The notes beneath the pieces were generated by a model. The model did no database searches and was not told where the DNA came from. It saw only the letters and a list, made by a program, of their open reading frames with translations. A DNA stretch of 17,892 nucleotides from Candidatus Rokuibacteriota bacterium. Lineage in GTDB: Bacteria; Methylomirabilota; Methylomirabilia; Rokubacteriales; JACPHL01. The translations under genes and the position numbers were made by a program. How positions within the stretch are numbered: the first letter of the stretch is position 1; each line of letters opens with the position of its first letter. Below, piece after piece: positions 11,794 through 17,892 of this stretch. Location of the stretch: the NCBI GenBank assembly GCA_016188625.1, contig JACPHL010000048.1:1-17892 (forward strand), written 5' to 3'.

Positions 11794-12624
11794 CTACTCC
11801 TCAGGCGGGACCAACCGGAGCCCCTCGGCCCAGGGGGGGAGGCGGTGGGCGAGGAGGAGCCGCCGGAAGGCCTCGAGGGTCTCGTCCTGCGGGACCTCGG
11901 GGTGGCCGTCGAGGAGCGCGGCCAGCCCCTCCGGGTCGTCGTAGGCCCACCCGCTGACCCGGGCCACGGTCCGGAAGAAGCGCCGGACCTTCCGCTCCAC
12001 GGCCCGCTCCACCAGGGGGCGCGTGAGGGTGGCGACGAGGGCGGCGAGGGTTCCCACCACCGGCGTGTCGAGGCGGAGGTGGCCGGTCAGGCGGTTCTCG
12101 GTGACCGTGTCCCCCACCGGGCTCAGGCGGTGGCTGAACTCGAAGAGGATCAGGAGCTGCCCCTCGATGGTGGGGAGGAGGCGCTTTTCGTAGCGGCCCT
12201 GGGGATGGAAGAGCCGGCGGCCCGGGTCGGCGTGGAGGAGCCGGATCTCGCCCCCCGCCCCCCGCGCGTCGTCCCCCCAGTACCCCTCCTCGGTCCGGGT
12301 GAGCCGGTACTCCCCGACCCGCGCGGCCCGTGCGACGGCGGCGGCGAAGTCCGGGTGGTCGAGGAGGAACCGGAAGATCTCCTCGCGGCTCCGGTAGCGG
12401 ATCCCCTCGACCCGGTGGGCGAAGATGCTGGCCCCGAGCACGGCCTGGGCCCGTCCCAGGGCGGCGGGCGAGAGCGCCCCCAGGGGGACCTCGAGGGGGA
12501 GGAGGTCGAGGGTGACCGCGCGGTCGGGGACGGGCTCGGAGTCGTCCCGGTCCGCCCGGACCTGGCCGGCGGCGAGGACGAGACCCGCAGCGAGCCCCAG
12601 GAGCAGGAGGGCCCCGCGCCCCAT
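11794..12624 (-). CDS. Secreted hypothetical protein, possibly SRPBCC-like
   Basis: I do not recognise a named family. From ATG 12624 the 276-residue protein begins with a typical signal peptide (MGRGALLLLGLAAGLVLAAG, cleavage near VRA-DRDD). The mature part contains beta-rich stretches such as RYEKRLLPTIEGQLLILFEF, SHRLSPVGDTVTENRLTGHL and LDTPVVGTLAALVATLTRPL, followed by basic helices (VERAVERKVRRFFRTVARVS). This resembles the layout of SRPBCC/START-type lipid-binding folds, but the match is weak. The longer frame to 12744 would run into the nuo promoter and lacks a signal at its start. It is transcribed divergently from the nuo operon and co-transcribed with the small zinc-ribbon membrane protein. 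Confidence 0.65.
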   Translation of the reverse strand: MGRGALLLLGLAAGLVLAAGQVRADRDDSEPVPDRAVTLDLLPLEVPLGALSPAALGRAQAVLGASIFAHRVEGIRYRSREEIFRFLLDHPDFAAAVARAARVGEYRLTRTEEGYWGDDARGAGGEIRLLHADPGRRLFHPQGRYEKRLLPTIEGQLLILFEFSHRLSPVGDTVTENRLTGHLRLDTPVVGTLAALVATLTRPLVERAVERKVRRFFRTVARVSGWAYDDPEGLAALLDGHPEVPQDETLEAFRRLLLAHRLPPWAEGLRLVPPEE

Positions 12625-12685
12625 GGCCCCTAAGGTACCATGCTCATTGCGATCGCGCATCCTCGAGGCGCCGGGCGTCCCGGGT

Positions 12686-12714
12686 GGAGATCGCCATCTC
12701 GGGGTGGTATAATG
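12686..12714 (+). promoter_or_regulatory. nuo operon promoter, extended -10
   Basis: A perfect TATAAT (12709-12714) preceded by TGG makes an extended -10 element. A TGGAGA hexamer (4 of 6 to TTGACA) lies at 12686-12691 with the optimal 17 bp spacer. Transcription would start near 12721, giving a leader of about 22 nt to nuoA. This is the strongest sigma-70 type promoter in the window. Confidence 0.8.
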
Positions 12715-12742
12715 ACTCGCGGCTGTTCGATCCGGGGATCTC

Positions 12743-13086
12743 ATGTCTGAGTATCTGCCCGTCCTGATCTACCTCGGGATGACGGTGGCCTTCGCCGTGG
12801 TCAGCCTCGGCGTGGCCGCGCTCCTCCGGCCGTCCCGGCCCGGGCCCGACAAGCTCGCCAACTACGAGTGCGGGGCCGAGCCGATCGGGCAGGCCTGGAT
12901 CCAGTTCCCGGTGGGCTTCTACCTGGTCGCCCTCGTCTTCATCGTCTTCGACGCCCTGGCCGTCTTCCTCTTCCCCTGGGCCCTCGCCCTCCGCCCCCTC
13001 GGCCTGACCGCCTTCGTCCCCATGCTCGTCTTCCTCCTGATCATCGCGCTGGGGTGGCTCTACGCCTACCGGGAGGGGATCCTGGA

Positions 13087-13096
<10 letters not shown>
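12743..13096 (+). CDS. nuoA: NADH-quinone oxidoreductase subunit A
   Basis: The 117-residue integral membrane subunit of complex I has three transmembrane helices (about 5-28, 58-82, 88-108) and the conserved loop [15 protein letters not shown] with Cys43, near the quinone-site entrance. Length and ending ([15 protein letters not shown]) are typical. It is the first gene of the nuo operon, directly behind the extended -10 promoter, and has a modest GGGGA ribosome site. Its 3' end overlaps nuoB by 10 nt, so the two are translationally coupled. Confidence 0.95.
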
Positions 13097-13713
<617 letters not shown>

Positions 13714-13718
13714 GCCTC

Positions 13719-14183
13719 GTGAACGCCGAGCAGGCGATCCGGCTGATCCAGGAGCGGTTCGGCGTCCCGGCGACGGGGGAGAGCCCGAACCGCCTCGAGC
13801 CCCTCCATCTCCTGGTGAGCGTCCCCAAGGAGCGGTGGGTCGAGTTCGCCCGCTTCGCCAGGGAGGAGCTGGGGTGCCGGTACTTCTCCCACCTGACCGC
13901 GGTGGACTGGAAGGCCGAGGGGTTCGAGCTGGTTTGCCGGGTGGAGAACCTCGAGGCCGGGATCGGGCTCACCGTCAAGGCCCGGATCGGCCAGGACCCG
14001 GCCCCGAGCCTGACCGGCATCTACCGCGGCGCGGACTGGATGGAGCGGGAGTGCTACGACCTCTTCGGGATCCGCTTCGAGGGGCATCCGGACCTCCGGC
14101 GGATCCTCCTCCCCCAGGACTGGGAGGGCCACCCGCTCCGCAAGGACTACGCCGTGGACACGCCCCACCCCCCCTACCGGTAA
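13719..14183 (+). CDS. nuoC: NADH-quinone oxidoreductase subunit C
   Basis: The 154-residue subunit corresponds to the 30 kDa subunit of complex I, part of the connecting module. The family signature is complete at the C-terminus: [40 protein letters not shown], then [13 protein letters not shown]. The N-terminal segment [12 protein letters not shown] is also typical. The start is taken as GTG 13719, 5 nt after the nuoB stop. No clear Shine-Dalgarno precedes it, so translation probably depends on coupling to nuoB. It is a stand-alone C subunit, not a CD fusion. Confidence 0.93.
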   Translation: MNAEQAIRLIQERFGVPATGESPNRLEPLHLLVSVPKERWVEFARFAREELGCRYFSHLTAVDWKAEGFELVCRVENLEAGIGLTVKARIGQDPAPSLTGIYRGADWMERECYDLFGIRFEGHPDLRRILLPQDWEGHPLRKDYAVDTPHPPYR

Positions 14184-14193
14184 GGAGGGCCGC

Positions 14194-14502
14194 GTGATCT
14201 ACGAGCAGAGGACCTACACGCTCCACCCCGGGAAGGTCCCGGAGTACCTCCAGCACATGAAGGCCGTCCTGGCCGTCCGCGAGAAGTACTCGAAGCTCGT
14301 GGGCTTCTGGTCCACGGAGATCGGCGAGCTGAACCAGGTCGTTCACATCTGGGCCTACGACGACCTCGCCCACCGCGCCGAGGTGCGGGCGGCGGTGGCC
14401 AAGGAGCCGGAGTGGCAGGCCTTCCTCGGGAAGATCCACCCGCTCCTCCTCCGCATGGAGTCGAAGATCCTCACCCCCGCCGACTTCTCCCCGCTCCGGT
14501 GA
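14194..14502 (+). CDS. NIPSNAP family protein inside the nuo operon
   Basis: The 102-residue product matches a single NIPSNAP domain, a dimeric ferredoxin-like alpha/beta fold: MIYEQRTYTLHPGKVPEYLQ, LVGFWSTEIGELNQVVHIWA, YDDLAHRAEVRAAVAKEPEW. The biochemical role of the family is not settled; eukaryotic members are mitochondrial. GTG 14194 follows a perfect AAGGAGG at 14182-14188. Gaps to nuoC and nuoD are only 10 nt, and all three are on one strand, so it is part of the nuo transcript. It is not a known complex I subunit. An accessory, assembly or quinone-related role is conceivable but unproven. Confidence 0.88.
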   Translation: MIYEQRTYTLHPGKVPEYLQHMKAVLAVREKYSKLVGFWSTEIGELNQVVHIWAYDDLAHRAEVRAAVAKEPEWQAFLGKIHPLLLRMESKILTPADFSPLR

Positions 14503-14512
14503 AGGAGGCCGC

Positions 14513-15709
14513 GTGAGCAGCGAGGGCGCGATGCCAGGTGCCAGGCCAGGCCTCGCCGAGGCCCACAAGGTCATCGAGCTGGGCTACGGGGGGAACGAGC
14601 GCTTCGTGATGAACATGGGGCCCCAGCACCCCTCGGCCCACGGGGTCTTCCGGATGATCCTCACCCTGGAAGGGGAGATCATCGTCGGCGTGGACCCGAT
14701 CATCGGCTACCTCCACCGCTGCCACGAGAAGCTCGGCGAGGCCCTCACCTACGTCCAGTACCCGACCATCGCCTCCAAGACCGACTACGTCGCGGCCATG
14801 ACCTCGGAGCTGACCTACGTGCTCGCCGCGGAGCGGATCGGCCAGGTCGAGGTCCCCCGCCGGGCCCAGTACCTCCGGGTCCTGGTGGCGGAGCTCCAGC
14901 GGGTCGCCTCCCACCTCCTCTGGCTCGGGACCTGGTGTCTCGACATGGGCGGGGCCCTCGGCGGCGGGGCCACGGTCTTCCTCTACTGCTTCCGCGAGCG
15001 GGAGATGGTCCTGGACCTCTTCGAGGCCCTGACCGGGGCCCGCCTCCTCTACGGCTTCCACCAGGTCGGCGGCACCCGCTACGACCTCCCCGAGGGGTGG
15101 ACCGGGGCCTGCCGCGAGACCGTGGACCACATCGACCGGCGGATCGACGAGTACGAGGCGCTCCTCGAGGAGAACGCCATCTTCAAGGTCCGGACCCAGG
15201 GGGTCGGCGTCATCTCGCGAGAGCTGGCCATGGACGTGGGGGTGGCGGGGCCGCTTCTCCGGGGCTCCGGGATCGCCTTCGACCTCCGCCGGCACGACCC
15301 CTACTCGAGCTACGAGGAGTTCGACTTCCGGGTCCCGGTGGAGGCGGCCGGCGACTGCTACGCCCGCTACCGGGTCCGGATGCAGGAGTTCCGGGAGTCG
15401 ATCAGGATCGTCCACCAGGTCCTGGAACGGCTCCCCGCAGGGCCGATCTCCTCGCGCCCCGGGGTCAAGTCGGTCGGCCAGGTCAAGATCCCCAAGGGGG
15501 AGACCTACAGCCGCGTCGAGGGGCCGCGGGGCGAGGTCGGCTGCTACCTGGTCTCCGACGGGGGGACCAAGCCGTACCGGATGAAGTGGCGGGGGGCCTC
15601 CTTCTCGAACCTGGCGGTGATCGGCCACATCCTGCCCGGCCACAAGGTCGCCGACGCCGTCGCCATCCTGGGCTCGGTGGACCCGGTCTTCGGCGAGGTG
15701 GACCGATGA
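14513..15709 (+). CDS. nuoD: NADH-quinone oxidoreductase subunit D
   Basis: The 398-residue 49 kDa subunit forms the quinone-binding site with NuoB. Conserved stretches include FVMNMGPQHPSAHGVFRMIL with the quinone-site His, IGYLHRCHEKLGEALTYVQY, QRVASHLLWLGTWCLDMGG, VSDGGTKPYRMKWRGASFSN and the C-terminal GSVDPVFGEVDR. The usual HRGxEK appears as HRCHEK, an unusual Cys in place of Gly. GTG 14513 follows GAAGGAGG at 14501-14508; an internal ATG at 14531 is less well placed. The [NiFe]-hydrogenase cysteine pairs are absent, as expected for a complex I D subunit. A 43 bp gap with a hairpin repeat separates it from nuoH; nuoE, nuoF and nuoG, which often follow, are missing. Confidence 0.95.
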   Translation: MSSEGAMPGARPGLAEAHKVIELGYGGNERFVMNMGPQHPSAHGVFRMILTLEGEIIVGVDPIIGYLHRCHEKLGEALTYVQYPTIASKTDYVAAMTSELTYVLAAERIGQVEVPRRAQYLRVLVAELQRVASHLLWLGTWCLDMGGALGGGATVFLYCFREREMVLDLFEALTGARLLYGFHQVGGTRYDLPEGWTGACRETVDHIDRRIDEYEALLEENAIFKVRTQGVGVISRELAMDVGVAGPLLRGSGIAFDLRRHDPYSSYEEFDFRVPVEAAGDCYARYRVRMQEFRESIRIVHQVLERLPAGPISSRPGVKSVGQVKIPKGETYSRVEGPRGEVGCYLVSDGGTKPYRMKWRGASFSNLAVIGHILPGHKVADAVAILGSVDPVFGEVDR

Positions 15710-15711
15710 GA

Positions 15712-15739
15712 TGTTGCGCCGGTGAAGCCGGCGCTCGGA
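15712..15739 (+). repeat. Hairpin repeat between nuoD and nuoH, copy 2
   Basis: TTGCGCCGG-TGAAG-CCGGCGCTCGGA has the same framework as 11496-11523. The stem is GCGCCGG/CCGGCGC here and GCGCGGG/CCCGCGC there: position 5 changed from C to G with its partner changed from G to C, keeping the pair. The flanks TTGCGC and GCGCTCGGA are identical. Sitting inside the operon, it may act as an mRNA stability or processing element. Confidence 0.6.
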
Positions 15740-15752
15740 AGGGCCGAATCCG

Positions 15753-16733
15753 ATGAACGACATCGTGCGTGCGGCCGTCGCCGCCTTCGTCCTCCTGAAC
15801 GCCGTCATCCTCGTCGTCACCTACCTGACCTGGGTCGAGCGGAAGTTCGCCGCGCGGCTTCAGTCCCGGATCGGCCCCTACCGGGTCGGCCGCCCCCACG
15901 GCTGGCTCCAGCCGATCGCCGACGCCCTCAAGCTCATGATCAAGGAGGACGTGGTCCCGTCGGTCGCCGACCGGCCGATCTACAACCTGGCGCCCATCGT
16001 CTTCCTCCTCCCGGCCTTCCTCATCTTCGCCACCATCCCCTTCGCCCCCGGGCTCGGGCTGGCGGACCTCAACATCGGGCTCCTCTACTTCCTGGCGGTC
16101 TCGTCGCTCGAGATCGTGGGGCTCTTCATGGGCGGCTGGGGCTCCAACAACAAGTACGCCCTCCTGTCGGCGATGCGCGGGGTGAACCAGATCATCTCCT
16201 ACGAGGTCCCCTTCATCCTGGCGGCCCTGGTCCCGGTCCTCCTGGCCGGCTCCCTCCGGCTCTCGGCCATCGTCGAGGCGCAGGCGGGGCTCTGGTTCAT
16301 CGCCTACCCGGTCATCGGCCAGCTCGCCTTCGTCGCCTTCACCGTGGCGACCCTGGCCTCGGAGAACCGGATCCCCTTCGACATCGTGGAGGCCGAGTCG
16401 GAGCTGGTGGCGGGGTTCCGGGTGGAGTACTCCGGGATGAAGTTCGCGCTGATCCAGCTCGCCGAGTACACCCACCTCTTCGGGGTCTCCTGCCTCGGGG
16501 CGATCCTCTTCCTGGGCGGCTGGCTGGGCCCGGTCCTCCCCGGCCCGGTCTGGTTCCTCCTGAAGGCCGTCTTGATGTTCCTCCTGGTGATCTGGGTCCG
16601 CTGGTCGTTCGTCCGGATCCGGGTGGACCAGATCCTCGGGATCTCCTGGAAGGTCCTCCTCCCGTTCACCCTGATCCTCCTGATGGCGACCGGGCTCTGG
16701 GTCGCCCTGCGGGGAGGCGGCGGTGTCGCGTAA
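15753..16733 (+). CDS. nuoH: NADH-quinone oxidoreductase subunit H
   Basis: The 326-residue polytopic membrane subunit links the quinone site to the proton-pumping arm. About eight transmembrane helices are visible. Family motifs are WVERKFAARLQSRIGPYRVG, GWLQPIADALKLMIKED, GGWGSNNKYALLSAMRGVNQ, IISYEVPFIL and the acidic loop ASENRIPFDIVEAESELVAG with FRVEYSGMKFALIQLAEYTH. The start ATG 15753 has a GGAAGGG site downstream of the hairpin repeat. The 3' end overlaps nuoI by 11 nt. Confidence 0.95.
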   Translation: MNDIVRAAVAAFVLLNAVILVVTYLTWVERKFAARLQSRIGPYRVGRPHGWLQPIADALKLMIKEDVVPSVADRPIYNLAPIVFLLPAFLIFATIPFAPGLGLADLNIGLLYFLAVSSLEIVGLFMGGWGSNNKYALLSAMRGVNQIISYEVPFILAALVPVLLAGSLRLSAIVEAQAGLWFIAYPVIGQLAFVAFTVATLASENRIPFDIVEAESELVAGFRVEYSGMKFALIQLAEYTHLFGVSCLGAILFLGGWLGPVLPGPVWFLLKAVLMFLLVIWVRWSFVRIRVDQILGISWKVLLPFTLILLMATGLWVALRGGGGVA

Positions 16734-17268
16734 CGGCCGCGGCACCCTCGGCGAGACCTGGGGGCTCATCCGGGCGGTGGCGGGCGCCATGGGGGTGACC
16801 CTCCGGAACCTCTTCCGGAAGCCGGTCACCGTTCACTACCCGGACGTGATCCGCCCGTACCCGGACCGCTTCCGGGGGCTCCTGGCCCTGACCTACGATC
16901 CCCAGACGGGGGAGGAGAACTGCATCGGCTGCCGCCTGTGCGAGTACATCTGCCCGCCCCAGGTCATCAAGGTGGAGATGCTGAAGGCGGAGAAGCGGAA
17001 CTACGCCAAGAGCTTCTTCCTGGAGCTCTACGCCTGCGAGTTCTGCGAGCTGTGCGTCCAGGTCTGCCCGACCGACGCCATCATCATGATGAAGAGCTTC
17101 GACCTGGCGACGGACGACCGGCGCGAGCTCCTCCTCGACAAGGACCGCCTGCACCAGCTCGGGCTCGAGTTCCCGCCCTCCTGGGCCACGGGCGAGCGGC
17201 TCAGGGCGATGCAGGCCCCAGCCTCCAAGGGGAAGGAGAAGGTAGTCCCGAAGGAACCGAGCGAGTGA
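16723..17268 (+). CDS. nuoI: NADH-quinone oxidoreductase subunit I
   Basis: The 181-residue ferredoxin-like subunit carries clusters N6a and N6b. Both 4Fe-4S motifs are complete: CIGCRLCEYICP (Cys67, 70, 73, 77) and CEFCELCVQVCP (Cys105, 108, 111, 115). The N-terminal amphipathic helix GLIRAVAGAMGVTLRNLFRK and the segment VTVHYPDVIRPYPDRFRG are typical. A Lys/Glu-rich tail (SKGKEKVVPKEPSE) extends past the core. GTG 16723 lies within the nuoH 3' end. The last 4 nt overlap nuoJ (GTGA), indicating coupled translation. Confidence 0.95.
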   Translation: MSRNGRGTLGETWGLIRAVAGAMGVTLRNLFRKPVTVHYPDVIRPYPDRFRGLLALTYDPQTGEENCIGCRLCEYICPPQVIKVEMLKAEKRNYAKSFFLELYACEFCELCVQVCPTDAIIMMKSFDLATDDRRELLLDKDRLHQLGLEFPPSWATGERLRAMQAPASKGKEKVVPKEPSE

Positions 17269-17759
17269 GCCTCGAGCCGGCCGGGTTCTGGCTCCTGGCG
17301 GTCCTGCTCGTGGGCTCGAGCCTCGGGGTCGTCCTCTCCAGAAACCTCTTCCACGCCGTCCTCTGGCTGGCCCTGGCCCTGGTCGCCACCGCCGGGGTCT
17401 TCCTCCTCCTCGCCGCCGAGTTCCTGGCCGCGGTCCAGATCCTCCTCTACGCCGGGGGCGTGGTGACGGTGGTGGTCTTCGCCATCATGCTCACCGAGCG
17501 GCTGGTGGGCGCCCGCCTGGCCCAGATGAACCGGGGGCTCGGGGCGGGCGCGGCCGTCTCGGCGGCGGTCTTCGCCGGCCTGGCGGCCTTGCTGCTGCGG
17601 GCCGAACTCCCCGCGACGCCGGCGCCGGTTCCGCCCGAGGCGACCCTGGCCCTCGGCGAGGCCCTCCTGACCCGCTACGTCCTCCCCTTCGAGCTTTTGG
17701 GGATCCTCTTCGTGGCGGCCCTCCTCGGGGCTCTCTACTTCGCCCGCCGGGAGGAGTGA
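17265..17759 (+). CDS. nuoJ: NADH-quinone oxidoreductase subunit J
   Basis: The 164-residue membrane subunit has five hydrophobic helices. Recognisable segments are VVLSRNLFHAVLWLALALVA, GVFLLLAAEFLAAVQILLYA, GGVVTVVVFAIMLTERLVGA and the last helix LPFELLGILFVAALLGALYF, with the conserved Glu/Gln-Tyr region that forms the pi-bulge helix in NuoJ. The start GTG 17265 overlaps the nuoI stop by 4 nt. No nuoK start is seen in the 132 nt after its stop, although K normally follows J immediately. Confidence 0.93.
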   Translation: MSLEPAGFWLLAVLLVGSSLGVVLSRNLFHAVLWLALALVATAGVFLLLAAEFLAAVQILLYAGGVVTVVVFAIMLTERLVGARLAQMNRGLGAGAAVSAAVFAGLAALLLRAELPATPAPVPPEATLALGEALLTRYVLPFELLGILFVAALLGALYFARREE

Positions 17760-17892
17760 GCCGTGCGTGACGATACGCCGGGGATGTCCCGCCGGAGCGA
17801 ATCGCGATCGATCCGTAGCGGGCCGCGAAGCGCAGCGCGGCGCCGCGCCCCGAGCGGGCCCAACGGAGTTGGTCCCGCGAGGCTAACCCCCC
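17760..17892. other. Non-coding end of the window after nuoJ, with a hairpin
   Basis: No nuoK-like reading frame is visible. The sequence contains GCGGGCCCAAC (17854-17864) and GTTGGTCCCGC (17868-17878), an 11 bp stem with one mismatch around a GGA loop. It then ends in GGCTAACCCCCC. The GGCTAAC string also forms the loop of the hairpin at 11456-11482. This could be an operon terminator, a REP-like repeat or the edge of an insertion. Confidence 0.45.

Overview
The window is a high-GC bacterial chromosome segment with tightly packed operons, GTG starts and several 1 to 11 nt gene overlaps. Gene content (split nuo cluster, IclR/hydroxypyruvate isomerase cluster, acetamidase, orphan family 5 binding protein, zinc ribbon plus PCP_red protein) suggests an uncultured soil or groundwater lineage such as Candidatus Rokubacteria / Methylomirabilota. 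That placement is an inference from gene content and composition, with no marker-gene support.

Layout. (1) 98-521: a small membrane-anchored protein whose stop codon lies in the end of a 106 bp MITE-like element. (2) 550-3437: a remnant of the glyoxylate/hydroxypyruvate cluster. An IclR regulator faces a 5'-truncated glyoxylate carboligase (gcl), hydroxypyruvate isomerase and an alpha/beta hydrolase across a palindromic operator candidate. (3) 3434-7453, minus strand: flavin disulfide reductase, acetamidase/formamidase, a decayed resolvase-like gene, an AhpD-like protein and a DUF1326 protein. (4) 7552-9787, plus strand: a substrate-binding protein lacking its signal peptide and two small secreted proteins. 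(5) tRNA-Thr(CGT) at 9827-9901, then a tandem-pentamer membrane protein, a frameshifted small ORF, a zinc ribbon/PCP_red protein, a small zinc-ribbon membrane protein and a secreted protein. (6) 12743-17759: a complex I operon nuoA-B-C-NIPSNAP-D-H-I-J behind a near-consensus extended -10 promoter, without nuoE, nuoF or nuoG.

The main result is two probable selenoproteins on the same strand within about 3.4 kb. In the flavin disulfide reductase both redox-active cysteines of the family motif are TGA codons (U40-x4-U45). The second TGA is followed, 11 nt later, by a perfect GGTGCT-GGTC-AGCACC hairpin, which matches the spacing and GGUC loop of the classical bacterial SECIS as I remember it from E. 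coli fdhF. In the AhpD-like protein the second cysteine of the CxxC motif is TGA (C80-x2-U83), followed by an 8 bp hairpin. Standard gene calling would split both genes at the TGA. An Lpd-type reductase and an AhpD-type CxxC protein are known redox partners in Mycobacterium tuberculosis, so the two may form a selenium-based thiol relay. That pairing is inference.

The nuo operon encodes the connecting and part of the membrane module of complex I, with a NIPSNAP-family ORF between nuoC and nuoD. A hairpin repeat with one compensatory stem change occurs between nuoD and nuoH and again near 11.5 kb.
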